Origin: Chondrus crispus
Taxonomy: Eukaryota; Rhodophyta; Florideophyceae; Gigartinales; Gigartinaceae
Assembly (NCBI RefSeq): GCF_000350225.1
Contig: NW_005179038.1
Coordinates: 141,241 to 205,240, forward strand
DNA length: 64,000 nucleotides
Reading direction: 5' to 3'
Below are positions 51,501 to 62,338 of this stretch, one piece after another. Both the position numbers and the translations under genes were made by a program. Every line of letters starts with the position of its first letter. Position 1 is the stretch's first letter. The notes under the pieces are model-generated. The model ran no database searches. It saw only the letters and a program-made list of their open reading frames with translations, and was not told where the DNA came from.

Positions 51501-54500
51501 CCTTCCTTACACCTCCTAATCGCAGCCCCAGGCCATTCAACTACTTGTCCGATGAAGGAAATACTGTATGCAATGTATGTAAATAATGATGTGGATACAT
51601 CTCAGCCCGTTGCTGGGTGAACTTCCACCGAGACGCTCTCTGCGTGCCTTCTTTGATTGAGTGGTATGGGCTCAGAACCCACGTTACAAGTCTCAGATGC
51701 AATGCGTACTTGTGCGGTTGTCCATGCATGAAATCCAGCAGTTTTCGCCAGACGGATGCCAGTTATGACCGTCCACAACTTCGTTTCATCAACGTGTACG
51801 GTGTTGGTAAAGGAGAGTTAGGTCGAATCCACATCACAACAATGGTCGACGTGCATTCCATACCGTTATGACTTTATTGCTGTGCACTGAACCCGTCCGT
51901 TGACAAGTACAATATCAGCTTTTGGGTGGTGTAGATAGCTCTTGTCATGGGCAAATAGCTGTAAATGCACCATTTCTTTCCTTTGACGCATCTTGGGACG
52001 CCCGAGCGGATGGTTCTATGCCATGGAGCTCAAGGACGGTACAGCATCTCACCTTTGCCCAGGTCGTATCTATCTAGCAGAGAAAACATTACCACGCTTT
52101 CTATACGCAGCTAGTACACGGCACGTGCCCTATGATGCACAATTAAGCGCCCAACAGCGCCTTCATGCTTTTCTCTAGAAGCATCACCACACATCTGCTT
52201 AAAGTAGATTCCGGCACTTTGTAAGCGCTTTTCATACGTTTCATGGTGACTGACCTATGTGATTACAGACTCGTGTTTCTGGCATGATAAGCAAATTAGG
52301 CACTGGCACACTGCTACTCCCGAATGCAAAGTTTGAATATCCAGACATGAGACCTGTGGTAGCCCAACCTCAGGCTTCTAACTATGACACTGTACCGTAC
52401 AGTATTTGCCCCTTGACATATCGTTTGTTTATGGCGTCGTACCTCGAGATTTGATTTGATCCGGTTGAAGCCCTGAAACATCGAAATGTCTTGTTTTGAT
52501 ATTCACGATGGAGTGGAACTTCCCAAAGCGGATAATGGCCTCAAGACTTGCGCGAAGGGCGCGAAAGGAACCACAGCGAAGGGGACAACGAGCTCATCTG
52601 CCAAGCCAAAACCTACGTGCATTGTACGGTCTAGCTGTTTTGCCTTAGCAGAGGCGTAAAGGCGTAAATTATCAACAACTCGTGCATGCAAAACACATTT
52701 GCGGATCGCGCGACATCGGTGGCAGAAAGACTGCCTGAGGCAAATCAGATTCTGTTTATTTTGCATAGGATGAGAAGACTATTTCCCTTCCTTGCGACTC
52801 GTTTTGCAGTCTTGCGACAGTAACAGTCCCTTCCTAAAATATTTGCATCATTGCTTCCGGCTCATTCTGCTTCGACGGCTGTTGCGCATTTAACATTGAG
52901 GAATGAGGGCTCCAATAATGATTTTCTTGCGATTGCAGTTTGTCTTATTTGATCTCGCGACTTTCAGGGTGTGCACCTGAATAAAGGTATCCATCTTGTC
53001 GCCACAAATTCGTTCTTTTCAAACTCTGTAGAGGTAGGTAGGTGTCTTGTGGAAGCCAACACAAAAAAGTGAAGTAAATTGCGTCACATGCCAGCTCTCT
53101 TATCAATGGCCAGACAATACTTCCTCCACACCACCACAATATCTGCAACTGTTTCGCAATTGCGGGTAAACACAACGAGCAGAATGGGCGAATTTCTGGT
53201 GCGTTAGTTTTCTCGTCGTCTCGGCACAGGCAAAGGAACCGGCACCAATAGAAACCTCCTTTACACGAGAGACGAGAATGCAAGTTGCTTCTTTTTTTTC
53301 TGGCAGCGCCGCCGCGACTGGCAATTCTATGCGCCCTACAGGCAAAACTTGACAACCGCCCGGTCTGAAGTATGATCCTGCATCCGTTTGCATATCCAGC
53401 CGAAACGGTTGCGCTGAATTTTGAACTGCACAGTACCTCGCGCTCACTTGGGTGCAATGTAGGCCTCCTTACCTCTGTGGTAGGTCAGCCACTATCACCG
53501 TCCTTCGGTAGCTACGCGAGTGCCGGGGATCTGTGCTTCAACTCACAGCCTCTTATTGAGGGATGAGAACCGTAACACGGGATTTATTGTGATTAGAACT
53601 GTGTAACCAACAAATGTAGAGAATTGCGTGTGATTGTCACAGTCGTCGAATGTAGAGAATTGCGTGTGATTGTCACAGTCGTCGGCAACACTCGTGTGTG
53701 CTCATAACGGACCCACGTGGACAAATGGGAAACGTTGACAGGCAGAACACGTGTGGAAGCAAGCTGCAGATAATCAGGAGAGAAACAGACAGTATTAACT
53801 TAGTGCGCCCACTGGGCGACTCCTGAAATTCTAAAATCGCAAATTGTGTTGACCAAATCGGGATTTTGTGACACGCAAACTGCGCGTTGTGCACACACAA
53901 CGCGCCGTTTTCTCGGACGGGCGACCCCATGCTACCCTTGGGTAGGTTAAATGTGTGTCGCACAAATGTCAAAATGTGCGCGCGTACAATCCAAGTTTAC
54001 TGTACACAGAGAAAACGTCCGGCCGCCGCCCGGCCGACGAGACTCGACATCTACATCCTACCGAGCATGGCTCTGAATGAGACGCAGCAATAGAATAGCC
54101 ATTTGGTCATTCATGGTTCTGACGGTGGCTGCTCGTTGGTGAAAACACTCATCGCACTATCATGATTGAGCTTAGCTCACAGCACACACTGTAGTTAGAG
54201 CACCCCTACTGGTTTAGTTATATTTCGATGTTAAATTTGAGAAATTTAGCGTTTGGAGATAACGATTCTAGGCGCAACACTACCGGTTAGAGGGCAAATT
54301 CAAACGTGTTGTGCAGTGATTGGATCTTTCGGCAGCCGTGACGGTCATCCAGTACGAGGGGTGGTAGTGGTGGTGCTGTACGGATATACTGTGGGGGACG
54401 TCTCCGGTTCCCATCCCCTCAAGCCCCACATGACACCATCACGCCCTGGAGGAAGGGCGGGGAGGAGAGGAGGAGGACAGGGAGAAGGGAAGGCGTCAGG

Positions 54501-54780
54501 AAGAATGCAGGAGGGTGGCAGTGGCGGGTAAATTCAGCTTGGGATGGGGGTGTTGGGGGTGTTCCCTGTGCACAGAAAACAGTGTAATCCCTGTGCACGG
54601 AGAATATTGCTCGCGCCAAGTCAATAGAATTGGCGCGAGTTTTTGGTAATTTTTCCAAGTGGCTCAATTCTACTCGCATCTCTATTTGCGCAAATGAGTA
54701 AATCTGTCTCCATCCGGTCGGCTGCTTGGAGATAGATTTACTCAAAATGGTAAATTTTTTAGAGATACTCACTCCACTAG
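48549..54780. other. gene-free region between the CRTAC1-like genes, left part
   Basis: No supported gene in about 6.2 kb. Short frames have no domain, signal peptide or TATA support. It contains a 36-bp tandem pair (53613-53684) and scattered TACTGTA words. AGAGCACCCCTA at about 54199 mirrors the sequence just outside the MITE right end (55283-55295), so an older, larger element may span here. Confidence 0.5.
53613..53684. repeat. 36-bp tandem duplication
   Basis: Two identical adjacent copies, beginning AATGTAGAGAATTGCG and ending CACAGTCGTCG. Confidence 0.95.
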
Positions 54781-55282
54781 TGTCTAGGTGACAAATGGCC
54801 TCATATGAGGCCATTTGACCTCATATGAGGTCACTTTTCAACTTAATTTTTCTCGACTTGTGCGAGCTGAACAAAATGGAAAAAGATACTCTCGCCACCG
54901 CAGTTGACTTCTGCGCTTTGGAAGGGTGGAGCTTGGTGAGATCTGCACGTCCTTTCCAGGCTTTTTGAGAATACCTAAAGAAGAAGCTTTTTTAAAGAAC
55001 ATCAAAACGTTTTTTGTTGATATCTTCGAAACCAAAACGCCTGTTTAAAATATCATCCGATTGTTGAAACTATATTAGATTCTTAGTATTTCTGTGTATT
55101 CATAACTGCTATCCCGATGTTTTGCAGGAAGCTATTACCGAGGGAATATTGGTTAAAGAAATGGTGTCTAAACTGATTTTATAAAATTTCGATTTAATGT
55201 ATACATTTTTGCAAAAAAAAAACCGGCCTCATATGAGGCCAAGCCTGACCTCATATGAGGCAAATTGCCGGTCGTCTAGACA
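54781..55282 (+). mobile_element. MITE family 1, copy B (complete, 502 bp)
   Basis: The left end TGTCTAGGTGAC and right end GTCGTCTAGACA are inverted repeats, each flanked by CTAG (54777-54780 and 55283-55286), which is either a 4-bp target duplication or part of longer ends. Each end holds two CCTCATATGAGG palindromes. The interior is noncoding. It aligns with copies at 15011 and 61459. Confidence 0.85.
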
Positions 55283-56488
55283 CTAGGGGTGCTCTTAGAG
55301 CTCTGACGGCGTCATCGCCGGCGTCCGGTGAGTACAAAGCATGCGTACAGTAAGGGGACGCACATTATGTGCGCAAGCATTTCCGTGGCAAAACTCATTT
55401 TCTGTGCACAAAAAAGAAAAATATGACTCACACTAACACAAAAAATAATTTCCGGAGGCGCCCACTGCGCGCCTTTATTAGCAGAGAGCTGACAGGAAAT
55501 ACTTCAAAGAGCGTGCGCAGCCCTCAGAGATGGGGTGAATGTAATTCTCCGGATTGCATTCGCGACAGAACCGGAATTATCCCTTCACGTTACTCACCGT
55601 TACATATACTTTACCGCTTCATAGAGAGAGGACAATGGAGGAGGGCGAAGATATAATTTAAAGCAGACCGACTGTGAGTATCCACAAATTCATTGGCAAG
55701 AATTTGCTGCCGCGTCCGTACGCGAGACCTCCCGCGCCTCTGCGCGAAACATCTATCCTTTGGATGCCGACACACTCACCGGAAGACTACCTCTTGTATC
55801 TTCCCCCTGCATTTCACAACACCAAAGACGTGATAGGTATACTGTAAATGCACACAAAAGTGGAAACTAAGAAATGTTGATGAAATTCGTGAAGTTTGTT
55901 GAGTTACAAACCTGAAGAGGTAGGTTTGGTAAAGATGAGAGATCTGCGGTTTATTGTGAAGTATAGCGGAGGCAACACAGTGCAATTGGAGTTGTTTTGT
56001 CCCTATTGAGGATGCACTCTCACTATCACATTCTCTGTTTCACGGCCATATCGTGCATTTATGCCTGCCTTCCTGCCTATGATGCGTCATTGTACAGAAA
56101 TGCAGTTGCTGTCACCTAAATGAAGAGAGGAATGTGGGTTTTGTCCGAGGGGGGCGACCGGATGTGATTAGCAATCAACTCACAAATAATTTTGTTGTCA
56201 AACATATATTAGCTTCTATGAACCTACAGTATCATGCTTGTCTGTTCCCAAGGCACCTTCAATTTTGAAGATCAGGATGCATTTTTATCTTTTTTTTGCG
56301 AAACTCGCAGGCGTTCTTTCAAAAGGAATCACGACCTGTACATGGGAAGACAGTTTGTGAACAACTATATTATCAAAGTATTTCCCTTGTCATGAGAGGG
56401 TCTGAGGGTTAGTGCTGTAGCTTGGGGTTAAGGTGACGATGAGGAAAGCAATTGTGTGATGTCAGACAACGCTAGATTGTGAGAAGAT
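55283..56488. other. gene-free stretch
   Basis: No supported gene. A 95-codon plus frame at 55369-55656 lacks recognisable features. Confidence 0.5.
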
Positions 56489-58024
56489 CTACAAATCAAC
56501 ACCAAATGAGACTTTTGTGTTGCTCCTAACGTTCCTCAACGTCTGTGTGTAACCACTTGTCCATCTAACCATAACTTTGTCGGCGATATTTTTCGACGCG
56601 AGCCCGAAGTGGACTGTTTCGACGTACGATTGACCCCCAAGTCCAGCGCCTCGTCCTCCCACCCTTCTGATCATTTTCATACCTCCTGCCTCAACTGTCA
56701 CAATTGCGTTGATGCTCGCGCATGCCCCTGTTGGTTCGTTACCAACTCGTACTAGCAGATATCTCTTGCTGGCCACCTTTGGCAATACGTTCTTCATGAG
56801 CCTATAGCGCCCGAGAAATTGCTTCCGCCAGCCTTGACCGAGGATAAAATCAACCCTTCCGTCGTTATTGTAGTCTACCGCCATGACGTTATGGCCCCGT
56901 GTACTGGATGGTTTTATGACTTCCTTGCATGCCCTCGCCTCAAATCTTTTCCCTTGCCGGTTCAGTAGCAGCAGGTCATATCCAGTGAAGGTAGTCACTA
57001 TTAAATCTGTCCAACCATCGTTGTTGAAGTCCGCCGCGCTCACTCCCATGCTGTTCGTCCCAGTCAATGCACCCGCACTTTTCGGTGCTCGCACATACCT
57101 GCCCCCTTGGTTAAGCAAAAGAATATCGTCAAACATGTCGACAAAAGGCGGTCCTCTGGGTGTCACTAAGTTGGAGTTTGCTCTCGCGATGTAGAGATCC
57201 ATATCGCCGTCATTATCGAAATCCAATTCGACGACAGCCGCCACAGTTCTTTGCAAGTTTCCTAAACCAGGAGCAACTGTTCTTGTGATATCTCTGAATT
57301 TGAAGGGAGCGATGAGCTTGAAAAACCTCAGCACCGAGAAATGAACGACTTCCATGATCCCGTCTCCATCAATATCTGTGACAATAGCTCTCTCCTCGTT
57401 TACCTCTTCAATGCCCAAAGGCCTCTTGAACACGTATTTTCCCTTCACGTTTTGATAGGCAAGTTGCTTCAAGCCACCAGATCTTCCACCGAGTAAATTG
57501 ATAAACAAAATGTCTGGTCCCCCGCCATTCCTTCTGTTTGCATTGTTCCTTCGAAGAGACATATCCATAAACACAGCTACTCTGCCGCGAGTTTCCTCCA
57601 TACCGACTCCGATTTCATTAGTGACTGCTCGCACGCGTCTATTCGGGCGCTCGATGAAGACGAACGGCGGCCTCAACTTCATACCGTTTCCACCACCGAC
57701 AGAAATCGTCATGAGTCGCTCCCTTGTCCGCCCAGAGCGGGGGCCAATGGAAATGCCATGCACGTCTGACAGGAATGAGAAGCTGGACCTCTTGAAGGTG
57801 TTGGCCCCGGTGCCGTGGAAGATACGCACAGGGCTTTTGTTGTGAAAGGTTAGAATTATGTCGGTGTTTCCGTCGTTGTCCAGATCTCCAACGGTAGGGC
57901 CGCCAAACATTTCCGATGAGGCGGGCTGAGTAAGCCCGGCTGCGGTTGTAACATCTCGAAACGACTGGGAAAGGGCAAAGGGGAGGAGAGCAAGGAAGGA
58001 GGAGAGGAAAAGGAATGAAGACAT
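56489..58024 (-). CDS. secreted FG-GAP/ASPIC-UnbV (CRTAC1-like) protein 2
   Basis: A single-exon gene of 511 codons from ATG 58024, chosen because it is followed at once by a signal peptide (Met-Ser-Ser-Phe-Leu-Phe-Leu, residues 1-19); an upstream GTG-opened extension would bury it. Calcium loops are at residues 48-56 (Asp-Leu-Asp-Asn-Asp-Gly), 217-225, 268-276, 332-340 and 384-392. The ASPIC/UnbV domain is at about 436-508 (Asn-Ala-Ile-Val-Thr-Val, Val-His-Phe-Gly-Leu, Val-Arg-Trp). It aligns without large gaps to the 46995 gene, roughly half identical by eye, so the pair is an old duplication rather than a recent copy. The region around the fifth loop (Ser-Ser-Thr-Arg-Gly-His-Asn-Val-Met-Ala) is nearly identical. 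Role unknown; likely extracellular and calcium-dependent. Confidence 0.92.
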   Translation of the reverse strand: MSSFLFLSSFLALLPFALSQSFRDVTTAAGLTQPASSEMFGGPTVGDLDNDGNTDIILTFHNKSPVRIFHGTGANTFKRSSFSFLSDVHGISIGPRSGRTRERLMTISVGGGNGMKLRPPFVFIERPNRRVRAVTNEIGVGMEETRGRVAVFMDMSLRRNNANRRNGGGPDILFINLLGGRSGGLKQLAYQNVKGKYVFKRPLGIEEVNEERAIVTDIDGDGIMEVVHFSVLRFFKLIAPFKFRDITRTVAPGLGNLQRTVAAVVELDFDNDGDMDLYIARANSNLVTPRGPPFVDMFDDILLLNQGGRYVRAPKSAGALTGTNSMGVSAADFNNDGWTDLIVTTFTGYDLLLLNRQGKRFEARACKEVIKPSSTRGHNVMAVDYNNDGRVDFILGQGWRKQFLGRYRLMKNVLPKVASKRYLLVRVGNEPTGACASINAIVTVEAGGMKMIRRVGGRGAGLGGQSYVETVHFGLASKNIADKVMVRWTSGYTQTLRNVRSNTKVSFGVDL

Positions 58025-58106
58025 TGTGCTGCAAACTGGGCGCAAAGTCAACATCCAGCACAGTATACTTATGTACGTTCTGGGCCGTTGGTGGGGCACA
58101 GGAGGG

Positions 58107-58113
58107 CTTTATA
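58107..58113 (-). promoter_or_regulatory. TATA box of the second CRTAC1-like gene
   Basis: TATAAAG on the minus strand lies about 85 bp upstream of ATG 58024. Confidence 0.65.
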
Positions 58114-59399
58114 GGGACTTGGGTGGAGTGTGTATTCAAAGAAGCTTTGCCAAGCCGGTATTTGCACTAGAACTACAGTGATCAACGGCTGATGTGCAAC
58201 ATGGGAACAAATTGAAGCTCCCAAATTAGATTGGAAAGGGCGACCTTTGGCTAGAGTTGATCTACGACAAGTGTGTTGCTCCTGCTTCTGGCATTGAGAG
58301 GTGAAGTAAACGGGCTGTTGCACCGCGAAAGACGTCGATAATTTAATTCGAAAGTGGGGAAGCGTTCCCAAGAACAACGATGAACACAACAAAAAGATGA
58401 TTCCAGACACGGATTGAACCGCCGCCAGATAGAAGGTCTTCGATCCTGTAAAAGACTAATTCCGGACCGTTTATACTGTACACGTAGAGTATAAGGTGTG
58501 ATAGTAAGATACAGTACAGCATAAGGAATATTAAATGGCACTGTAACTTGATATGTACAGGAACACACACCTCAACAAAGCACGATAAGGATACTTGTAC
58601 CGTAGCTGTAGATACTGTGCACCAGACTAGAAGAGGCGGAAACAGGGGAGTAGCCGGTGTACATAAAAAGAATGGGATTCCGAGCAATGATCTGTCTACG
58701 GCAGGTACCATGCAGCGCAAGGTACTAGACGTATCAATTCCTGTTCTACTGTACCCATTAAGTCGTTTACAGTGTCACAACTCTGATTAGTAGACATCAT
58801 AAAAGAGTGTACTCCCCGTCGCATTCATTGAGGGTCTACGCGATGGGTAGCACATTCTGCGACCCAGGGCCCTGACCTTCGTCATGCTCTTGACTTTCTA
58901 ACATGTTATGAGTTGAGCGCATGATTGCCCAGGTGGTAATGCGCGCAGGGTGACAGAGGAATGGCTCAATTGTAAGGTACGAGCCGCGATAGAGCTACGT
59001 ACGATACCTATCAAAAAGGTGCGTCATTCAAAGATATTAGAGCGATACTAGCCCTGCTTCGCGTGGTAACATTACAACACTCATTCTGCGTAACAGTTGC
59101 GCTTAAATTGAAGTGCATACAGCTCTCTAACACCTGAGCCTACGGTAGCACAGCGCTGAGCCCATATTCCTACAGTACCACGCAACACAGCTCGTCCTCT
59201 GCTTTGATCTCCTGTGAGAGTTGCGCCATCTACCGTACTGTACCAAACGGTGCTGTTCCCCGCAAAACTCGAATTCGCATCGACGCACGACATTTTGTAC
59301 ATGTGCGAGGCTAAATTGCGCTTTAATGGTCGCACACTACGCGCAATTCCTAAAGGTGATGCATGCACAAAAATCCTCTGTTGCGAACGTCTGGCTACT

Positions 59400-59439
59400 G
59401 GCTTCATGCGGAGCCTTCATGAATGCTCCGCATGAAGCC
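59400..59439. repeat. 15-bp perfect hairpin
   Basis: GGCTTCATGCGGAGC (59400-59414) and its complement (59425-59439) flank a 10-nt loop. Confidence 0.9.
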
Positions 59440-60453
59440 TGTTGCAGGTTCAGGTTGCTGTTCGTTTATTCAATGTTGAGGACTGACGCTAATGAGGATA
59501 CAGTAATGCGTTAAACAGAGGTCATCACTTTTGATGTGGAACACGGCCGACAACGGCTGCAGAGTATCCGCTACAGCCCAATGCGCAGAAAATTCCAGGT
59601 CCTACAGTACAGCACCACGCAGCCACGCAGCCCTTCATCGCGTTCCCCAGTTACATCAATAGCCATGACCCGTCTTCAACTACGTTTGTTTCAGAGCATA
59701 GCTATTGTACCGCATACTGTACAAGCCGTACGTGCTTCACGATCGCCCGCATACGCCACTAACATTACACTCATGGGGAGACGAACGCCTGTACTTGAGC
59801 TTGAATAGCGTATGAAAACAGAGGAAAGTGTACACTGCTGTCGCAACGACAAAATGAAGAGTGCAGGTCGCCCGTACATCGTTGCTTTAACAAAGTTTGT
59901 AGGAGGCCAAACCACACAAGGATGCCGACAGGCCCAAATTCACTGCACTTCTGGAGTACATGAATGGTGTGGACGGTATTGGGCGCGCCATTCCCTAATA
60001 ACTGTAGCCTGATCCGTTGCTCTGCTGGCAATGGGAGTCGATGAGTTGATCCGAGACGAAGTTAAATTGTTAGGCCCCGCTTTGTTTCCACGCGCACGGA
60101 GGCGATGTGGACGGCGAGCAACGTAGGCAGACAAGAACGTGGCGAGCGCTACACCACGATACCTAAGATGAGCTTGTTAGCGTACTAAAATAGACGTTGC
60201 AGCCGGGAGGGCTACTGGTCTGCGAAGTGCAGTGCCTCTCCACGATGGAAACGACAACTCGTCCATCTGTAAAGGTTTCTCGTGCATGAAGGGAGGAGCT
60301 TTGCTGCTATGCTATTTATTACCTGCGTGAGGTATTTCTCAGAGTATTGGATGTCGATTGTACGGTACAGGGCGTACTCGGGTCACTCTTCGAGGTTTTG
60401 CGGTCATGGGTAATTTAGTGGAGTTTTCAAAGACGCTCGAAGCGGCATTTAAG

Positions 60454-60546
60454 ATCTTGTTTACATACTTCACACTGTGAAGTATGTAAACAAGATGTGA
60501 TGCTGTAACATTTCTGTGAAGTTCACAGAAATGTTACAGCATCACA
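60454..60546. repeat. two adjacent perfect palindromes (21- and 25-bp arms)
   Basis: Arms 60454-60474 and 60476-60496 match perfectly with a 1-nt loop. Arms 60496-60520 and 60522-60546 also match perfectly with a 1-nt loop. The two hairpins share base 60496, and their sequences are otherwise different. Confidence 0.95.
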
Positions 60547-60781
60547 GTACAGTGGCCCCGTTTAGGTTTTCAGTAGATGGAACCTTGACGTGGCATGAGC
60601 AGGTGTACGGTAAGTGATCTTACCACAAGACTTGTTGTGGCAGGACCCGATCGCTTCCAATAGGAGAGTAAAGCAGTGGTACAGTAGTGACCACAATATA
60701 AGGGCACCCCGTGCCAACCCCTTCATACTGCTCTTAATCCGAGGTTGCTACCATTCAAGAATCCCGCACAGGATGCCCATT

Positions 60782-60981
60782 TTACTCCTTAGAACGCTGC
60801 GGCATCTCACTAATAAGCAGTTGCCTGGACCGGTGCTGCGACCAATTCCAAGACGCTTCATCACAGAAGAGGCGCTCGCGCCATTTTGAAGACAACGCGC
60901 AGCCTCGGCTTTCTCTTTCAACGAAAGGCGCTTGCGCCTCTTCAGCGAGCCGTGGGTCACCGGTGGAAAGTGAGAGGTCAT
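60782..60981 (-). pseudogene. pogo/CENP-B-type transposase helix-turn-helix relic
   Basis: From ATG 60981 on the minus strand the frame gives Lys-Arg-Arg-Lys-Arg-Leu-Ser-Leu-Lys-Glu-Lys-Ala-Glu, then Asn-Gly-Ala-Ser-Ala-Ser-Ser-Val, then Leu-Gly-Ile-Gly-Arg-Ser-Thr. This is the classic Psq/CENP-B-type N-terminal DNA-binding domain of pogo/Tigger transposases and some Tc1/mariner relatives. The frame then loses its sense. A continuation (Arg-Gln-Leu-Leu-Ile-Ser-Glu) sits in another frame and meets a stop at 60782. No catalytic DDE part follows. Probably an old fragment, less likely a domesticated short factor. Confidence 0.65.
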
Positions 60982-61458
60982 TTCGGAGCACCGTATTGAT
61001 CCACCGTATTGATCCACCGTATTGATCCGTGCGTCGGAGAAATGGAACAGGCGGACTGTGGGCGGGACTTGTGGGATGCGTTTGAAATAGCAGCCGAGAA
61101 TAGCAGCCGAGAAAGGGCCTGTGTGATTGGGATTACAGCGTTTGATGGTGCTTGAAGTTATGATACCGTGCTGTGCACACGTGCCAAGCGAAAATGGTGC
61201 TCTTACTGCGAGGTCGTTTTTATTCAAAGTGCTCGTATCGCGACCCCCCCTGTACGCAGTTCGCAGATAAGCGGATTTCACTACTGTGCAGTAAATCAGC
61301 GGCTGTTGGAATATTAATTGTCGCAGAAATGGAGTGCGAACGGGACGCAAACGTAAAAAAATTACTAAAAAATAAGCAGCTGATTGTAGTCTATTTTACC
61401 TACATAAAATATATATTTCAGCACCTGGCCATAAACGCCATAAACGCAGTCTAGCTGG
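60982..61458. other. spacer with short tandem
   Basis: CCGTATTGATCCA is repeated three times (about 60990-61029) just upstream of the helix-turn-helix relic. No gene. Confidence 0.6.
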
Positions 61459-62338
61459 TGTCTAGACGACAAGTGACCTCATAATATGAGATCATATCAT
61501 ATTATGATGAGGCCTTTTGATCTATTATGCGGCAACTTTTCAACCTATTTTCTCGACTTGTGCTTACTCAACAACAACGGAAAGATACCCACGCCACCAT
61601 CAGTAGTGTACTTCTGCGTTGCGGAAGGATAGAGTTTGTTAAGATCTACACGTCTTTTCCAGCCAACCTTAGAATGCCTAAAAAAGAAGCCTTTTTGACC
61701 ACCCTCAAAACGTTATGTGTTGATATCTTCGAAACCCGTTTCGCCAAACGCCAAACGCCTGATTAACCCTGTGCTCTGGTTTGTGACGATTTAGGGCGTC
61801 ACTAAAAGTGAGACGATTTGTGTGACGATTTGTGAGAGTTTTGCTCTTTTCGCCGCCGTCATCTCATTCATCTCACTCCATCTTCTCATTCGTCACACAT
61901 GGTTTGTGAGTATTTGTTGAATTGTAGCACTTTTTGAGAACGTTTTGTGATCATCACAAAAATCGTCTCAAACAGCACACATTTTCGTGAATCTTTTGTG
62001 ATGGCTTTGTGTGAGTTTTGTGAAGGCATAACAAAGATCACATATAAAAGGCTCTCCATCTCAAAAGGCAAGCAAACTGAACAACGTCACACAAAAAATC
62101 TCCCTTTCCAGCCCTCTACGGCTAGTTTCCAGAGACACCTCCCCTTAAATAGCCGTCACAAAAAAGGAGCACAGGGTTAATATGTCAACCGGGTATTGAA
62201 ACTTCGTTGGCTTCTTAGTCTTTCTGTGTACAGTATTCACAACTTGTATCCCAATGCTTCGCAAGATGTTATTGCCGAGGGCATGTACGCAAAAAAAAAG
62301 CTGGCCTCACATGAAGCAAATCGCTTGTCGTCTAGACG
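61459..62338 (+). mobile_element. MITE family 1, copy C, interrupted by another MITE
   Basis: The ends TGTCTAGACGAC and GTCGTCTAGACG are inverted repeats. The interior matches copy B in order (TTCTCGACTTGTG, AAGATCTACACGTC, TGTTGATATCTTCGAAACC, TTTCTGTGTA, TTATTGCCGAGGG). A 410-bp element is inserted at TTAA. Without it the copy is about 466 bp. The CCTCATATGAGG palindromes are partly decayed (CCTCATAATATGAG). Confidence 0.85.
61767..62176. mobile_element. nested piggyBac-like MITE with TTAA target duplication
   Basis: It starts CCCTGTGCTC and ends GAGCACAGGG, with a second inverted block TTTGTGACG/CGTCACAAA just inside. It is flanked on both sides by TTAA (61763-61766, 62177-62180). TTAA targets and CCC-type ends mark the piggyBac superfamily. 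410 bp, noncoding, with many GTGACGATTT- and TTTTGTGA-type words inside. Confidence 0.88.

Larger units (their letters stand above)
58114..60781. other. gene-free, hairpin-bearing region
   Basis: No supported gene. It holds a 15-bp perfect hairpin (59400-59439), the twin palindromes at 60454-60546, and a dense set of TACTGTA/TACAGTA words. Confidence 0.5.

Noticed and set aside
54199-55295. Larger element with AGAGCACCCCTA-type ends enclosing MITE copy B
   Set aside because: Only about 12 bp of inverted match and no second copy; noted as possible but not supported.
58400-58430. tRNA T-arm-like GGTTCAATCC on the minus strand
   Set aside because: The stem does not pair properly and no acceptor or anticodon arm is found nearby.
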